A stretch of DNA of 64,000 bases from Streptomyces hawaiiensis (GTDB lineage Bacteria; Actinomycetota; Actinomycetes; Streptomycetales; Streptomycetaceae), in assembly GCF_004803895.1 (NCBI RefSeq), contig NZ_CP021978.1, positions 4,464,001 through 4,528,000 on the forward strand, in the 5' to 3' direction. Numbering within the stretch: position 1 is the stretch's first letter; each line of letters starts with the position of its first letter. This document shows positions 52,263 to 61,604 of the stretch, in pieces. The notes under the pieces were generated by a model that worked only from the letters and a program-made list of their open reading frames with translations, did not search any database and was not told the origin of the DNA. Both the position numbers and the translations under genes were made by a program.

Positions 52263-54353
52263 GTGCGCAAGCTGCTGCCGTTGATCGGAACGCCGTCCGG
52301 TTCGCACCCTGGCGGCCGGTCCGCCATGACCTGTCGTTTCCGGTGTGGTGACGCCTGCTTCCACGAGGTGCCCAACACCAGCTCCAACGAGTACGTCGGT
52401 GACGTGATCGCCGGTGCGCTCAGCCGCCGGTCGATGATGCGTGCCGCGGCCGTGGTGACCGTGGCCGCCGCGGGGGCGGGTGCTGCCGGGGTCGCGCAGG
52501 CTCCGCAGGCCGCCGCCGCCCCGGCCACCGGCGCCGCGTCCGCCGCCTCCGAAGCCGCCCGGCGCAAACACAAGGGCGCGCGCGGGCTGCGCTTCGCGCC
52601 CGTCGCGCCCAACACCGCCGACGCCGTGACCGTGCCGGAGGGCTACCGGCAGAACGTCGTCATCCGCTGGGGCGAGCCCATCCTGCGCGGTGCGCCCGCC
52701 TTCGACCCGGAGAGGCAGACCGCGAAGGCCCAGGCCGCGCAGTTCGGGTACAACTGCGACTTCCTCGCGCTGCTTCCGCTGCCCGGGGAGCGCGGCCGGC
52801 AGCTGCTCGTCGCCAATCACGAGTACACCGACGAGATCCTGATGTTCCGCGGTTACGACGCCGCCAACCCGACCCGTGAGCAGGTCGAGGTCGCCTGGGC
52901 CGCGCACGGGCTGTCCGCCGTCGTGGTGGAGGGGGACCGCAGGAGCGGCAAGCTCACCGCCGTCTCCCGGCACGAGCTGAACCGGCGCGTCACCGCCACC
53001 ACCGAGTTCCGGCTCACCGGGCCCGTCGCAGGGTCCGCGCTCGTGAAGACCTCCGCCGACCCGACCGGCACCAAGGTGCTCGGCACCCTCAACAACTGCT
53101 CCGGCGGTGTCACCCCGTGGGGCACGACCCTGCACGGCGAGGAGAACTTCAACCAGTACTTCGCCAACGCCACGCGGAGCACCGACAAGCGGTACGGGGT
53201 CGGGGCCGGGGCCACCGAGCGCAAGTGGGAGAGGTTCGACGAGCGGTTCGACGTCGCCCGGGAGCCGAACGAGGTGCACCGGTTCGGGTACGTCGTCGAG
53301 TTCGATCCGTACGACCCCGCCTCCACGCCCCGCAAGCACACCGCTCTCGGGCGGTTCAAGCACGAGGCGGCCACCGTGCGGCTCACGCACGACGGGCGGC
53401 CGGTCGTGTACTCCGGTGACGACGAGCGGTTCGACTACTTCTACAAGTTCGTCGGCAGCAAGCGGATGCGGCACGGGTCGTCGCGTTCCGTGCGCGAGCA
53501 CAACCTCTCCCTCCTCGACGAGGGCACGCTGTACGTCGCCAAGCTCACCGGTGACTCCCCCGCCGTCGAGATCGACGGCACGGGCAAGCTGCCGCAGGAC
53601 GGCGAGTTCGACGGGAGCGGTGAGTGGATTCCGCTGGCCACCGCCACCGCGAAGGGCGCCGTCTCGCACGTGGAGGGGATGAGCGCCGAGGAGGTGTTCG
53701 TCTTCACGCGGCTCGCCGGTGACAAGGTGGGCGCCACCAAGATGGACCGGCCCGAGGACATCGAGCCCAACCCGGTGACCGGCAAGGTCTATGTCGCGCT
53801 GACCAACAACACCAACCGGGGCGTCGGCTCCAACGCCAAGGCGGACGAGGCCAACCCGCGTCACGCCAACAAGCACGGGCACGTGCTGGAGCTCACCGAG
53901 CGGTGGAACCGGCCCGAGAGCACCCGCTTCGCCTGGTCGCTGTTCCTGGTCGCCGGGGATCCGGAGGACCCGGCGACGTACTTCGCCGGGTTCCCGAAGG
54001 ACGCCGTCAGCCCGATCTCCTGCCCGGACAACGTGGCCTTCGACCCCTACGGCAACCTGTGGATCTCCACCGACGGTGCCCAGCTCGGCTCGCACGACGG
54101 CCTGTTCGGCGTGGCGACCCGGGGTGAGCGGCGCGGTGAACTCAAGCAGTTCCTGACCGTGCCGAAGGGCGCCGAGACCTGCGGCCCGATCATCCAGGAC
54201 CGGCGCGTCCTCGTCGCCGTGCAGCACCCGGGCGAGATCGACGGTGCCTCGGTGGAGAAGCCGGCCAGCGCCTGGCCCGACGGTCCGGGCAAGTACGTCC
54301 GGCCGGCGGTCGTGGCCGTGTGGCGTGCCGACGGGTGCGACATCGGCGTCTGA
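52263..54353 (+). CDS. phoX: PhoX-type alkaline phosphatase (DUF839)
   Basis: 696 residues from GTG 52263. The cytosolic lead has CRFRCGDACFHEVPNT, then a Tat signal LSRRSMMRAAAVV with AAPATGAAS. The beta-propeller catalytic region includes NNCSGGVTPWGTTLHGEENF, EDIEPNPVTGKVYVALTNN and SCPDNVAFDPYGNLWIS, typical of the Fe/Ca-dependent PhoX family. It releases phosphate from organic esters outside the cell. The PHO box at 52172-52193 indicates PhoR-PhoP control. Confidence 0.93.
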   Translation: MRKLLPLIGTPSGSHPGGRSAMTCRFRCGDACFHEVPNTSSNEYVGDVIAGALSRRSMMRAAAVVTVAAAGAGAAGVAQAPQAAAAPATGAASAASEAARRKHKGARGLRFAPVAPNTADAVTVPEGYRQNVVIRWGEPILRGAPAFDPERQTAKAQAAQFGYNCDFLALLPLPGERGRQLLVANHEYTDEILMFRGYDAANPTREQVEVAWAAHGLSAVVVEGDRRSGKLTAVSRHELNRRVTATTEFRLTGPVAGSALVKTSADPTGTKVLGTLNNCSGGVTPWGTTLHGEENFNQYFANATRSTDKRYGVGAGATERKWERFDERFDVAREPNEVHRFGYVVEFDPYDPASTPRKHTALGRFKHEAATVRLTHDGRPVVYSGDDERFDYFYKFVGSKRMRHGSSRSVREHNLSLLDEGTLYVAKLTGDSPAVEIDGTGKLPQDGEFDGSGEWIPLATATAKGAVSHVEGMSAEEVFVFTRLAGDKVGATKMDRPEDIEPNPVTGKVYVALTNNTNRGVGSNAKADEANPRHANKHGHVLELTERWNRPESTRFAWSLFLVAGDPEDPATYFAGFPKDAVSPISCPDNVAFDPYGNLWISTDGAQLGSHDGLFGVATRGERRGELKQFLTVPKGAETCGPIIQDRRVLVAVQHPGEIDGASVEKPASAWPDGPGKYVRPAVVAVWRADGCDIGV

Positions 54354-54375
54354 TCCAGCCACCGCAGGAGAGCAG

Positions 54376-54412
54376 GAGATAGAGGGCGTCCGTCGGGCGC
54401 CCCCCTATCTCT
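54376..54412. terminator. Imperfect hairpin between convergent genes
   Basis: GAGATAG...GGGCG pairs with CGCCC...CTATCTC across a short internal bulge, between phoX and the EEP-family gene. Confidence 0.6.
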
Positions 54413-54413
54413 G

Positions 54414-55415
54414 TCACCGGGGCGTGTGGAGCGTGAGGTCCGTGACGACCGCGCGGTGGTCCGTGTCGGACAGGTCCAGGATGCGGGTGCGGCTCGCGCC
54501 GAAGTCCTCCGACACCAGGACGTGGTCGATCTGCACGCCGAGCGTGGGGGCGGTCTGTGCCGGCCAGGTGGCCGTGCGGTCGGCGCCGTCCAGGCGGGAG
54601 GCGTCGCGCAGGCCGGTGTCGAGGATGCGGCGGAAGGCCGCGTGATCCTGGGAGGCGTTGAAGTCGCCGGCCAGGACCAGAGGGGTGTCCGGGTCGGTGG
54701 TGGCCGCGTCGCGCAGGGCGTCGAGCTCCCGGCGCCAGAGGTCCACCTGGCCGGGCAGCGGGGGCATGGGGTGGGCGAGTTGCAGCCGTACGGCGTGCCC
54801 GTCCACGTCGGCGACCGCCCCCGGCATGCCCATCGTGCCGCGCACGCCCTCAGTGGGCCGGAGGGGGAAGCGGCTGAGGATGACGGAGCCCTCGGAGCCG
54901 CCGCCCTCCGCGGCCCGGCGGTGCGGGTAGTCCTGGGAGAGGTCCCGCTTCAGCAGCGCGTCGCACGCGTAGTCGCATTCCTCCACGAAGACGATGTCCG
55001 GTTTCTCGCGGCGCACGGCGGTGACGAGGGAGGCGGTGCCCTGGCCGAACTCGACGTTGGAGGTCAGCACGCGCAGTTCGGCGACCGGCGGGCCCGAGGG
55101 GTCGTCGGCCTTGCCGTACGGCTCGATGTACCAGGCCAGCAGGCCGAGCAGGACCACGCCCCACACCGTCCCGAGCCACCAGCGGGACAGCAGCGTGAGC
55201 AGCAGGGCCACGGCGGTGGGGACGAGCAGCCAGGGGAGGAAGGCGAGGAGCTGCGGGACGGGGGTGATGCCGTCGCTGTCGGCGGCCCGGAAGCCGACGA
55301 CCACGCTCACCCCGGCGAACAGCAGACCGGCGCACCAGGCGCCGGGCCGCCGTCCGGGCGGACGGTGCTCGCGCCCGTCGTCCCTGGCGGTCCACTCGGC
55401 AGCGGCGGTGTCCAA
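54414..55415 (-). CDS. Membrane endonuclease/exonuclease/phosphatase (EEP) family protein
   Basis: 333 residues from TTG 55415, which has GGAAGG 7 nt upstream. An ATG at 55514 gives 366 residues but has no spaced ribosome site and overlaps the hydrolase gene. Three membrane spans (CAGLLFAGVSVVVGFRA, LAFLPWLLVPTAVALLLTLL, GVVLLGLLAWYI) precede the outward EEP domain. That domain has LTSNVEFGQ, VFVEECD, LVLAGDFNAS, QIDHVLVS and DTDHRAVV. It may hydrolyse phosphodiesters or phospholipids at the surface, in line with its phoX neighbour. Confidence 0.82.
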   Translation of the reverse strand: MDTAAAEWTARDDGREHRPPGRRPGAWCAGLLFAGVSVVVGFRAADSDGITPVPQLLAFLPWLLVPTAVALLLTLLSRWWLGTVWGVVLLGLLAWYIEPYGKADDPSGPPVAELRVLTSNVEFGQGTASLVTAVRREKPDIVFVEECDYACDALLKRDLSQDYPHRRAAEGGGSEGSVILSRFPLRPTEGVRGTMGMPGAVADVDGHAVRLQLAHPMPPLPGQVDLWRRELDALRDAATTDPDTPLVLAGDFNASQDHAAFRRILDTGLRDASRLDGADRTATWPAQTAPTLGVQIDHVLVSEDFGASRTRILDLSDTDHRAVVTDLTLHTPR

Positions 55416-55476
55416 GGCCCGGCCTTCCGTTCGCAGGGTGGGATGCCCGAATCCTCCCTCAAGGGCGAATCCTCCC

Positions 55477-56286
55477 TCAAAGACGGGGTGGGGCGGGGGA
55501 AGGTTGCCGGGCATCGACCCGGGCCAGCAATTCCTCCAGCGCCCGGTCGAACACCTCCGGGCGTTCCAGGTTCGGCATGTGGGCCGCGCCTTCGATGATG
55601 TGCAACTCCGCGTCCGGGAGGGCCGCGTGCATGGCCAGGGCGTCGGAGACCGGCGTGAAGGTGTCGTCGGCTCCCACGACGACCAGGGCCGGTACGGAGA
55701 CGCGGCGCAGCAGGGCGCCGTAGTCGGGGCGCCGGGCGCGGGCGCGCAGGGCCGCGGCGGCGCCCTCGGGGGCGGTGGCCGTCATCATGCCGTGCACGTG
55801 CGCCTTGACCTCGGCGGACGCGTACGGGGCGACCATCCGCTCCAGGACCTCGTCGGCGTAGCCGCGCATGCCCTCCGTGAGGAGACGGTCCGCCATGGCG
55901 TCACGGGTGCGCACGCCCTCGGGGGTCTCCGCCGACGGGAAGGTGTCAGCGAGGACCAGGCCGCGGACCCGCTCGGGGAACAGGCGGTAGCAGTCCATGA
56001 CGATCTGGCCGCCCATCGACAGGCCCGCCAGGACGAACGACTCCAGCTTCAGCTCGTCCAGCAGGGCCTCGACGTCCCGGGCGAATCCCGAGAAGTCCGT
56101 GACGGCCGGGGCCGTCGGGGAGGCGCCGTAGCCGCGCAGGTCGGGGGCGATGACGCGGCGGGTACCCGGGAACCTGTCGAGCTGCGGTGCCCACATCGTG
56201 CGGTCGAAGGGGTGGCCGTGGACGAGGACCAGGGGTACCCGATCGGTATCGGGGCCTTTGTCCTCGTATGCGAGGAAGGGTGCCAT
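55477..56286 (-). CDS. Alpha/beta hydrolase
   Basis: 269 residues from ATG 56286. The oxyanion region HGHPFDRTMWAPQLD, nucleophile elbow GLSMGGQ, acid in VVGADDTFTP and catalytic His in EGAAHMPNLE form a complete triad. It could be an esterase or lactonase; the substrate is unknown. It is divergent from the MocR regulator and shares the 77-bp gap holding direct repeats, so it is the likely target. Confidence 0.9.
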   Translation of the reverse strand: MAPFLAYEDKGPDTDRVPLVLVHGHPFDRTMWAPQLDRFPGTRRVIAPDLRGYGASPTAPAVTDFSGFARDVEALLDELKLESFVLAGLSMGGQIVMDCYRLFPERVRGLVLADTFPSAETPEGVRTRDAMADRLLTEGMRGYADEVLERMVAPYASAEVKAHVHGMMTATAPEGAAAALRARARRPDYGALLRRVSVPALVVVGADDTFTPVSDALAMHAALPDAELHIIEGAAHMPNLERPEVFDRALEELLARVDARQPSPAPPRL

Positions 56287-56312
56287 GGCGTCGACCCTAG
56301 GCGGCTCAACTA

Positions 56313-56346
56313 CTCGGTGCAATAAGATCTTTGCTCTCGGTGCAAT
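56313..56346. promoter_or_regulatory. Direct repeat CTCGGTGCAAT (x2), likely MocR operator
   Basis: Exact 11-bp copies at 56313-56323 and 56336-56346, 23 bp apart (about two helical turns). They lie between the divergent hydrolase and MocR genes. MocR/GabR regulators bind direct repeats on one DNA face. Confidence 0.6.
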
Positions 56347-56363
56347 CCAAGGGGGCCCGGCCG

Positions 56364-57710
56364 ATGAGTGACTACCGGCGTATCGCCGACCGCATCGCCG
56401 ACGACATCGCCACCGGGCGGCTGCGGCCCGGACAACGGCTGCCGCCGCAGCGGGCGTTCGCGCGGCGCCGGGGCCTCGCCCCGTCGACGGCGGGGCGGGT
56501 GTACGGCGAACTCGTGCGGCGCGGGCTGGTCGTCGGGGAGGTCGGGCGCGGCACCTTCGTACGGGCGGCGCCGGCCGGACCGGTGGGGCAGGCGCTCATC
56601 GAACCCGGTCCGGGCGCCACCCCCGTCAACCTGGAGCTCAACTACCCTGCCGTGCCCGGCCAGCCGGAGCTGCTCGCCCCCGTTCTCGCGCCGCTGCTGC
56701 GCCCCGACGTACTGGCCGAGGCGCTGTTACCGGCGGCCGCCACCGGCACCGAGGCCGCGCGGGAGGCCGCGGCCACCCTGCTCACCACCCCGGGCTGGCG
56801 CCCCGCCCCCGAGCGGCTGCTGTTCACCGGCAACGCCCGGCAGGCCATCGCCGCCGTCCTGGCCTCACTGGTCCGGCCGGGTGGCCGGGTGGGTGTGGAG
56901 CAGCTGACGTATCCGCTGGTCAAGGAGATCGCGGCGCGGCTCGGCATCACGCTGGTGCCGCTGGCCGGGGACGCGGCCGGGCTGCTCCCGGAGGCGGTGG
57001 CGGCCGCGCACCGCACGGCGCCGCTGTCCGCCCTCTACGCGCAGCCGACGCTGCACAACCCGACGTCCCTGACGACGAGCCGGCCGCGGCTGCTGCAACT
57101 CGCCAGGCTGGTCCACGACCTGAACCTGCCGGTGGTGGAGGACCGCACCTGGTCCTTCCTGCGGGAACCGGGTGATCCGCTCGCCGTGCACGCCCCGGCC
57201 CTCACCCACGTCGTGGACGGACTGTCCAAGCGGGTCGCCCCGGGGCTCACCGCCGGGTTCCTCGTCGTGCCGCCGCACCGGGTCGCCGTCGTGGCCGACG
57301 CCGTGCGGTCGGGCGGCTGGAGCGCGGGGCGGTTCGCGCTGGAGGCGGCCGTGCGGTGGACCGCTGAGGGGACGGTGGCGCGGCTGGTGGAGGCCAAGCG
57401 GGCGGACGCGGTACGGCGGCAGCGGATCCTCGCCGAGGAACTCGCGGGCTTCGCCGTACGGTCCGACCCGGGTTCCTGCTTCGCCTGGTGGGAGCTGCCC
57501 GCCCCGTGGCGTGCGGACACCTTCACGGCCGCCGCCGCCGCGCACGGCATCGCCGTCACGCCCGGCCCCGCCTTCGCCGTCGCCCCCGGGCACACGCCCG
57601 ACGCCGTCAGGCTCGGGCTCGGGTCGGCTTCGGAAGCGGATCTGCGATGGGCCCTGCGGAGGCTCGCGCAGATCGCCGCGCGGCGAGCCGGGGACGGTAC
57701 CGGCCCGTGA
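56364..57710 (+). CDS. MocR-family regulator (GntR HTH + aminotransferase fold)
   Basis: 448 residues from ATG 56364. The winged helix (ADRIADDIATGRLRPGQRLP, RRRGLAPSTAGRVYGELVRRG) precedes a class I aminotransferase domain. The domain has LHNPTSLTTSRPRLL and VEDRTWSF (PLP Asp region), with the PLP lysine position in VDGLSKRVAPGLTAGF. It probably senses PLP or an amino compound. A TTA codon at 56727-56729 (Leu122) makes translation dependent on bldA tRNA. The last 104 bp overlap the convergent membrane-protein gene. Confidence 0.9.
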   Translation: MSDYRRIADRIADDIATGRLRPGQRLPPQRAFARRRGLAPSTAGRVYGELVRRGLVVGEVGRGTFVRAAPAGPVGQALIEPGPGATPVNLELNYPAVPGQPELLAPVLAPLLRPDVLAEALLPAAATGTEAAREAAATLLTTPGWRPAPERLLFTGNARQAIAAVLASLVRPGGRVGVEQLTYPLVKEIAARLGITLVPLAGDAAGLLPEAVAAAHRTAPLSALYAQPTLHNPTSLTTSRPRLLQLARLVHDLNLPVVEDRTWSFLREPGDPLAVHAPALTHVVDGLSKRVAPGLTAGFLVVPPHRVAVVADAVRSGGWSAGRFALEAAVRWTAEGTVARLVEAKRADAVRRQRILAEELAGFAVRSDPGSCFAWWELPAPWRADTFTAAAAAHGIAVTPGPAFAVAPGHTPDAVRLGLGSASEADLRWALRRLAQIAARRAGDGTGP

Positions 57711-58587
57711 CCCAGGCGCCGGCCGCCACCGCCAGTCCCAGCAGGCACAGCAGCCAGGACACCGTGCGCAGGGTGGCAGTGAGCGCGTCGTAGACCGCTC
57801 CGGCAGCGGGGCGGTGGAGGGCGTCGGGCAGGTCGGCGAGGGTGAGGCGGCGGCCGATCGCGACGGCGAGGACCAGCAGCGCGCCGCCCAGGGCCGTGCC
57901 CAGGCCGAGGACGGTGACCGCGCGGCGGCGGCACACGGCGACGAAGATCCCGGCGACCGCGAGGACGGCGGCGGCGAGCGGCAGCCAGAAGGCGGCGGTG
58001 TCCAGCACGTGGTACCCCTTGCGCAGTCGGTCCACGTCCTCGGCCGGGAGCACCGGGATCCGCGTGTGCGTGACCGGGATGCGGTGGGCGAACGGCACGT
58101 GGTCGTCGGAGAGTTGCTGTTTGACGCGGGCGATGACGGGGGCGGGGTCGACGGTGACCGGGGCCCCGCGGGTGCCGTCGTCGCGCAGGGCGCGCAGGAC
58201 CGCGTCGTGCACGGCCCGGTTCGCCGCGTCCCAGGCCGTGCGGTACGCCTCGGTGCGGGTGAAGGAACGCGCCGCGTCGTGCACGAAGGGCCCGACCGCC
58301 CCGCGCAGCGGGCCGGTGTCGGCCTCGTGCCCGGCCTCCCGCATGACACCGTCCGCGACGGCGTCCGCGACCGCGCGCCGCACGTCCGGGTCGGCGGCGA
58401 GCGGCGCCATCGTCCGGACGTAGCGGCCGGTGTCGGTGAGCCCGTGGGCCGCCCAGGACGCGAGCGCCCCGAACGGCACGAGCAGGCACGCCAGAAGGAG
58501 CAGAACGGCCGACAGGACGTTCCGTGATCGTCGGGGCGCCTTTGCTGGTACGGGCGCCCGGCCGTGCTCGGACACCCTTCCAGGCAA
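57607..58587 (-). CDS. Integral membrane protein, unknown function
   Basis: About 326 residues from TTG 58587 (GTG 58575 alternative; neither has a strong ribosome site). An N-terminal span (NVLSAVLLLLACLLVPFGALA) and a 150-residue extracytoplasmic Ala/Asp/Arg-rich region are followed by three spans (FWLPLAAAVLAVAGIFVAV, VLGLGTALGGALLVLAVAIG, TVSWLLCLLGLAVAAGAWV). This layout is common in uncharacterised actinobacterial proteins. The 3' end overlaps the MocR gene by 104 bp. Confidence 0.7.
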   Translation of the reverse strand: MPGRVSEHGRAPVPAKAPRRSRNVLSAVLLLLACLLVPFGALASWAAHGLTDTGRYVRTMAPLAADPDVRRAVADAVADGVMREAGHEADTGPLRGAVGPFVHDAARSFTRTEAYRTAWDAANRAVHDAVLRALRDDGTRGAPVTVDPAPVIARVKQQLSDDHVPFAHRIPVTHTRIPVLPAEDVDRLRKGYHVLDTAAFWLPLAAAVLAVAGIFVAVCRRRAVTVLGLGTALGGALLVLAVAIGRRLTLADLPDALHRPAAGAVYDALTATLRTVSWLLCLLGLAVAAGAWVTGRYRPRLAARRSARASAGPIADPLPKPTRARA

Positions 58588-58656
58588 GGCGCCCCGGGCC
58601 CGTTCCGCGAGCGCGGCTCCCCCGAACGGGTGTCCCCGCCCCCGTCCCCGTCCCCG

Positions 58657-59097
58657 TCAGTCGATGCGCTGACCGGCGGCGTCCTCGCGCGAGTAGTAGC
58701 GGTAGAACACCATCGCGAAGACACTCGCCCCCACCAGCAGCCCCAGACCGCTGGAGCTGAACACGGACGCACCGGTCTGGCTGTAGAGGAAGCCGACCGC
58801 ACAGCCCGTGAAGGCGAACCAGCTCAGCGCGTGCAGTTCGCGCGGCAGCCGCGGGGCCAGCCGCCACACGGCGGCGAACAGCACGGCGAACACGAGCGCC
58901 GTGACGAAGCCGAACAGCAGGTTCCAGCCCGTGATGGGTCCGCCGTGACGCTGGTTGGCCGCGGCCCAGAAACCGTAGATGAGCCCGAGGACGACGGGCA
59001 GCGCCACCTGCGTGGCGGCGTGGGTCCGGGCGCTGAAGACATCGGGCCTACGACGTGACGTGATCATCTTGCGTGAGGCGGGTGCCGCATGAGCCAT
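58657..59097 (-). CDS. Small four-span membrane protein, unknown function
   Basis: 146 residues from ATG 59097 with GGAGAG upstream. Predicted spans: ATQVALPVVLGLIYGFW, WNLLFGFVTALVFAVLFAA, ALSWFAFTGCAVGFLYS and GLGLLVGASVFAMVFYRYY. No family motif is recognised. It is divergent from the SpoIIE phosphatase gene. Confidence 0.75.
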   Translation of the reverse strand: MAHAAPASRKMITSRRRPDVFSARTHAATQVALPVVLGLIYGFWAAANQRHGGPITGWNLLFGFVTALVFAVLFAAVWRLAPRLPRELHALSWFAFTGCAVGFLYSQTGASVFSSSGLGLLVGASVFAMVFYRYYSREDAAGQRID

Positions 59098-59218
59098 GAC
59101 AGCTCTCCTCTCTGTCCCTGCCCCTGGATCCAGGGCACACCGGCGGGTGGCCCCTGGCAAGTCGGCGGAGCGACCGGAACGGGATGCGGCCGGTGCCGCC
59201 CCGTGTTTCGCTGGGGCC

Positions 59219-60439
59219 GTGAGCCGCCACCGCAGGGGGCACGGCCCGCTCGTCCGGCACGCCCGGGCCGGGGGCCGGGACGTTGTGCGACGGCAGGAAC
59301 TGCTGCGGGTGCGGGGCCGCCGCGTGGCCTGGGTGCCGCCGCTGCTGCTGCTCGTCGCCATCGCGGTGGCCGACTACCACACCATCGGCGAGTTCCGCAT
59401 GATCTCCTGGATCGTGCTGGTGCCGGGTATCGCCGCCGCGATCTGCGGGGTGTGGGGCACGGCCCTGTTCGCGGTCCTCTCCCTGGTGACGTACGTCGTC
59501 GCCGACAGTGCCTGGCCGCACGAAGACCAGGCCGGCCGCGCCGACTTCGTCCTCGTCGCCCTGGGCGGCATCCTCGCCACCCTGGCCTGTGTGATCCGGG
59601 TGCGCGACGAGCACCGCGCGCTGCACATGGGCGACGTCACCGACACCATCCGCCGTACCGTGCTGCGCCCGCTGCCGCCGGGCTGGGGCGGACTCGACCA
59701 CGCCGGTGTCTACCTCACCGCCGACACCCACGCCCGCGTCGGCGGCGACTTCTACGACATCCAGCCCGGCCCGCACGGCACCCGCGTCCTGGTCGGCGAC
59801 GTGCAGGGCAAGGGCCTGGGCGCGGTGGAGGCGGCGGCCGCGCTGCTCGGCACGTTCCGCGAGGCCGCCTACCACGAGGCGGACCTGGCGACGGTCGCCG
59901 AGCGGCTGGAGATCCGGATGATCCGGCACCGCGGGCACACCGTCGCCCTGGGCCGCTCGGACGGCGACCGGTTCGCCACGGCCGTCCTGCTCGCCTGCCC
60001 CGACGACGACCGGGAGGCGGTGGACGTCCTGCTGTTCGGGCACGAGCCGCCGCTCGCGGTCGGCCCGGGCGGGGTGCGCACCCTGTCGGCCGGGGCCGGG
60101 CTGCCGCTCGGCTGCCGGGATCTCGCGCCCGGGCCGCCGGAGATCCGGCGGTGGCGGGTCGCCGCCGACGAGACGCTGCTGCTGGTGACGGACGGGGTGA
60201 CGGAGGCCCGGGACGGCACCGGGGTGTTCTACCCGCTCGCCGACGAGGTGGCCCGGGCCGTCGCCGAGGACCCGGGCACCGCCGAACCGGCCCGTCTGGC
60301 GGCCTTCGTACGGGACGGCACACTGCGGCACGGCGGCGGGCACCTCGCCGATGACACGACCGTGTTCGCCGTCCGCAGGAGACCGGCCCACCGAAGACCG
60401 GGGGGCGAAGCCCCCGAAGGCGGACGTTTGCGGTCCTGA
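59219..60439 (+). CDS. Membrane SpoIIE/PP2C-type phosphatase
   Basis: 406 residues from GTG 59219. An upstream ATG at 59096 would share its CATG with the divergent gene start, so it is disfavoured. Three N-terminal membrane spans (VPPLLLLVAIAVADY, WIVLVPGIAAAICGVWG, ALFAVLSLVTYVVA) precede a PP2C SpoIIE domain with GGDFYDIQPG, LVGDVQGKGLGAVEAAA and LLLVTDGVTEARD. It likely dephosphorylates anti-anti-sigma factors at the membrane. It is one of two such phosphatases in the window. Confidence 0.9.
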   Translation: MSRHRRGHGPLVRHARAGGRDVVRRQELLRVRGRRVAWVPPLLLLVAIAVADYHTIGEFRMISWIVLVPGIAAAICGVWGTALFAVLSLVTYVVADSAWPHEDQAGRADFVLVALGGILATLACVIRVRDEHRALHMGDVTDTIRRTVLRPLPPGWGGLDHAGVYLTADTHARVGGDFYDIQPGPHGTRVLVGDVQGKGLGAVEAAAALLGTFREAAYHEADLATVAERLEIRMIRHRGHTVALGRSDGDRFATAVLLACPDDDREAVDVLLFGHEPPLAVGPGGVRTLSAGAGLPLGCRDLAPGPPEIRRWRVAADETLLLVTDGVTEARDGTGVFYPLADEVARAVAEDPGTAEPARLAAFVRDGTLRHGGGHLADDTTVFAVRRRPAHRRPGGEAPEGGRLRS

Positions 60440-60504
60440 GACCCACCTTCGCAGCCGCAGCGGTTACGGTGCTGACGTACGTGATCGACACAGGGGGTGG
60501 GGCC

Positions 60505-61566
60505 ATGCCCGGAACCGTGCTGCTGCTGGCGGCCTCGCCGGTGGGCAAGGGGCGCCTCGTGGACGCCGCCTCCGTACTCCCCGTCCTCGCCGCCGTGGCG
60601 CCCGCCGTGCTGTCCGGCACCGACACCGCGAACGTCGTCGAACTCGCCGACCCGCTGGAGCCGCAGGCCGTCCTCACCCGGCTCCGCGCCGCCGCCGCGG
60701 CCCCCGGCCCGCTCACCGTGTACGTCACCGGCCAGCTCCAACTCGACCGCCGCCAGCGCCTGCCCCACCTCGCGCTGGCCCGCACCACCGCCTCCACCGC
60801 CCGCTACACCGCCTTCCCCTGGCACTGGTTCCGGGAGGAACTGCGGCTCAGGCCCGCCGGCGCCACGACCCTCCTGCTCGACCTGCACGCCGACGCCGAG
60901 ACCTGGGAACTGCTGCGCGGCACCCCGCTGGACTCGGGCCGCGGCAACGCCGTTCACGGTCGCATCGCGCCACCGCCGTCCAGACGCACGGTCGCGCAAC
61001 CGGCGTACATGAAGGCCGTCGCGACGATCCTGCGCAGCGGGTTCCGGCCGCCGGTCGAGCAGTTGCACCAGCAGGCGCTGTCCCGGATCGCGCCGGAGAG
61101 CGCGGGCACGGACCTGGTGCTGAGCACGCCCGGCCCGGCGGCCGGGGACCCGCACGCCGCCATCACCGCCGCCGTCCAGTCCGGCCGGCACGCCGAGGCC
61201 GACGCGCTCGCCGCCCGGCACGAGCGGATCGCCGTCACCGCGCACGGGCCCGCGTCCGAAGAGGCCCTGCACTGGGCCGAAGTACGGGCCGACCTGGCGA
61301 TGTTCGCCGGGGACGCCGCCCGCAGCTGCCGCATCTGGCTGATGATCGCCACCGCCCGCCTGAACGCCGGGCAGGCACCGGACGCCCCCGCCGTCGAAGC
61401 CGCCGCGGACCGGGCGCACCACCAGTGGGGCCAGGTCCGCGATACCGCCCCCGCCCGCGAACTGGGCGCCGCGCTCGCCGCGTTGCGCGGCCGGGTGCCC
61501 GGGCGGCGCGAAGGGGCACTGGACCACGTGCAGCGGCAGCTGCGGCAGTTGCAGACCCAGGGCTGA
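60505..61566 (+). CDS. Hypothetical protein with C-terminal TPR-like helices
   Basis: 353 residues from ATG 60505 with GGGGGTGGGG upstream. An N-terminal alpha/beta segment (MPGTVLLLAASPVGKGRL, AVAPAVLSGTDTANVVELAD) resembles a CHAT-like or peptide-handling fold, but no catalytic dyad can be assigned. The second half (PHAAITAAVQSGRHAEADAL, TARLNAGQAP) is helical and TPR-like. Function not recognised; it lies upstream of the peptide/XRE-TPR locus. Confidence 0.7.
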   Translation: MPGTVLLLAASPVGKGRLVDAASVLPVLAAVAPAVLSGTDTANVVELADPLEPQAVLTRLRAAAAAPGPLTVYVTGQLQLDRRQRLPHLALARTTASTARYTAFPWHWFREELRLRPAGATTLLLDLHADAETWELLRGTPLDSGRGNAVHGRIAPPPSRRTVAQPAYMKAVATILRSGFRPPVEQLHQQALSRIAPESAGTDLVLSTPGPAAGDPHAAITAAVQSGRHAEADALAARHERIAVTAHGPASEEALHWAEVRADLAMFAGDAARSCRIWLMIATARLNAGQAPDAPAVEAAADRAHHQWGQVRDTAPARELGAALAALRGRVPGRREGALDHVQRQLRQLQTQG

Positions 61567-61604
61567 GGACCCTGAGCCGCGTGCGCCGTGTACGCGTGGC
61601 CTGA

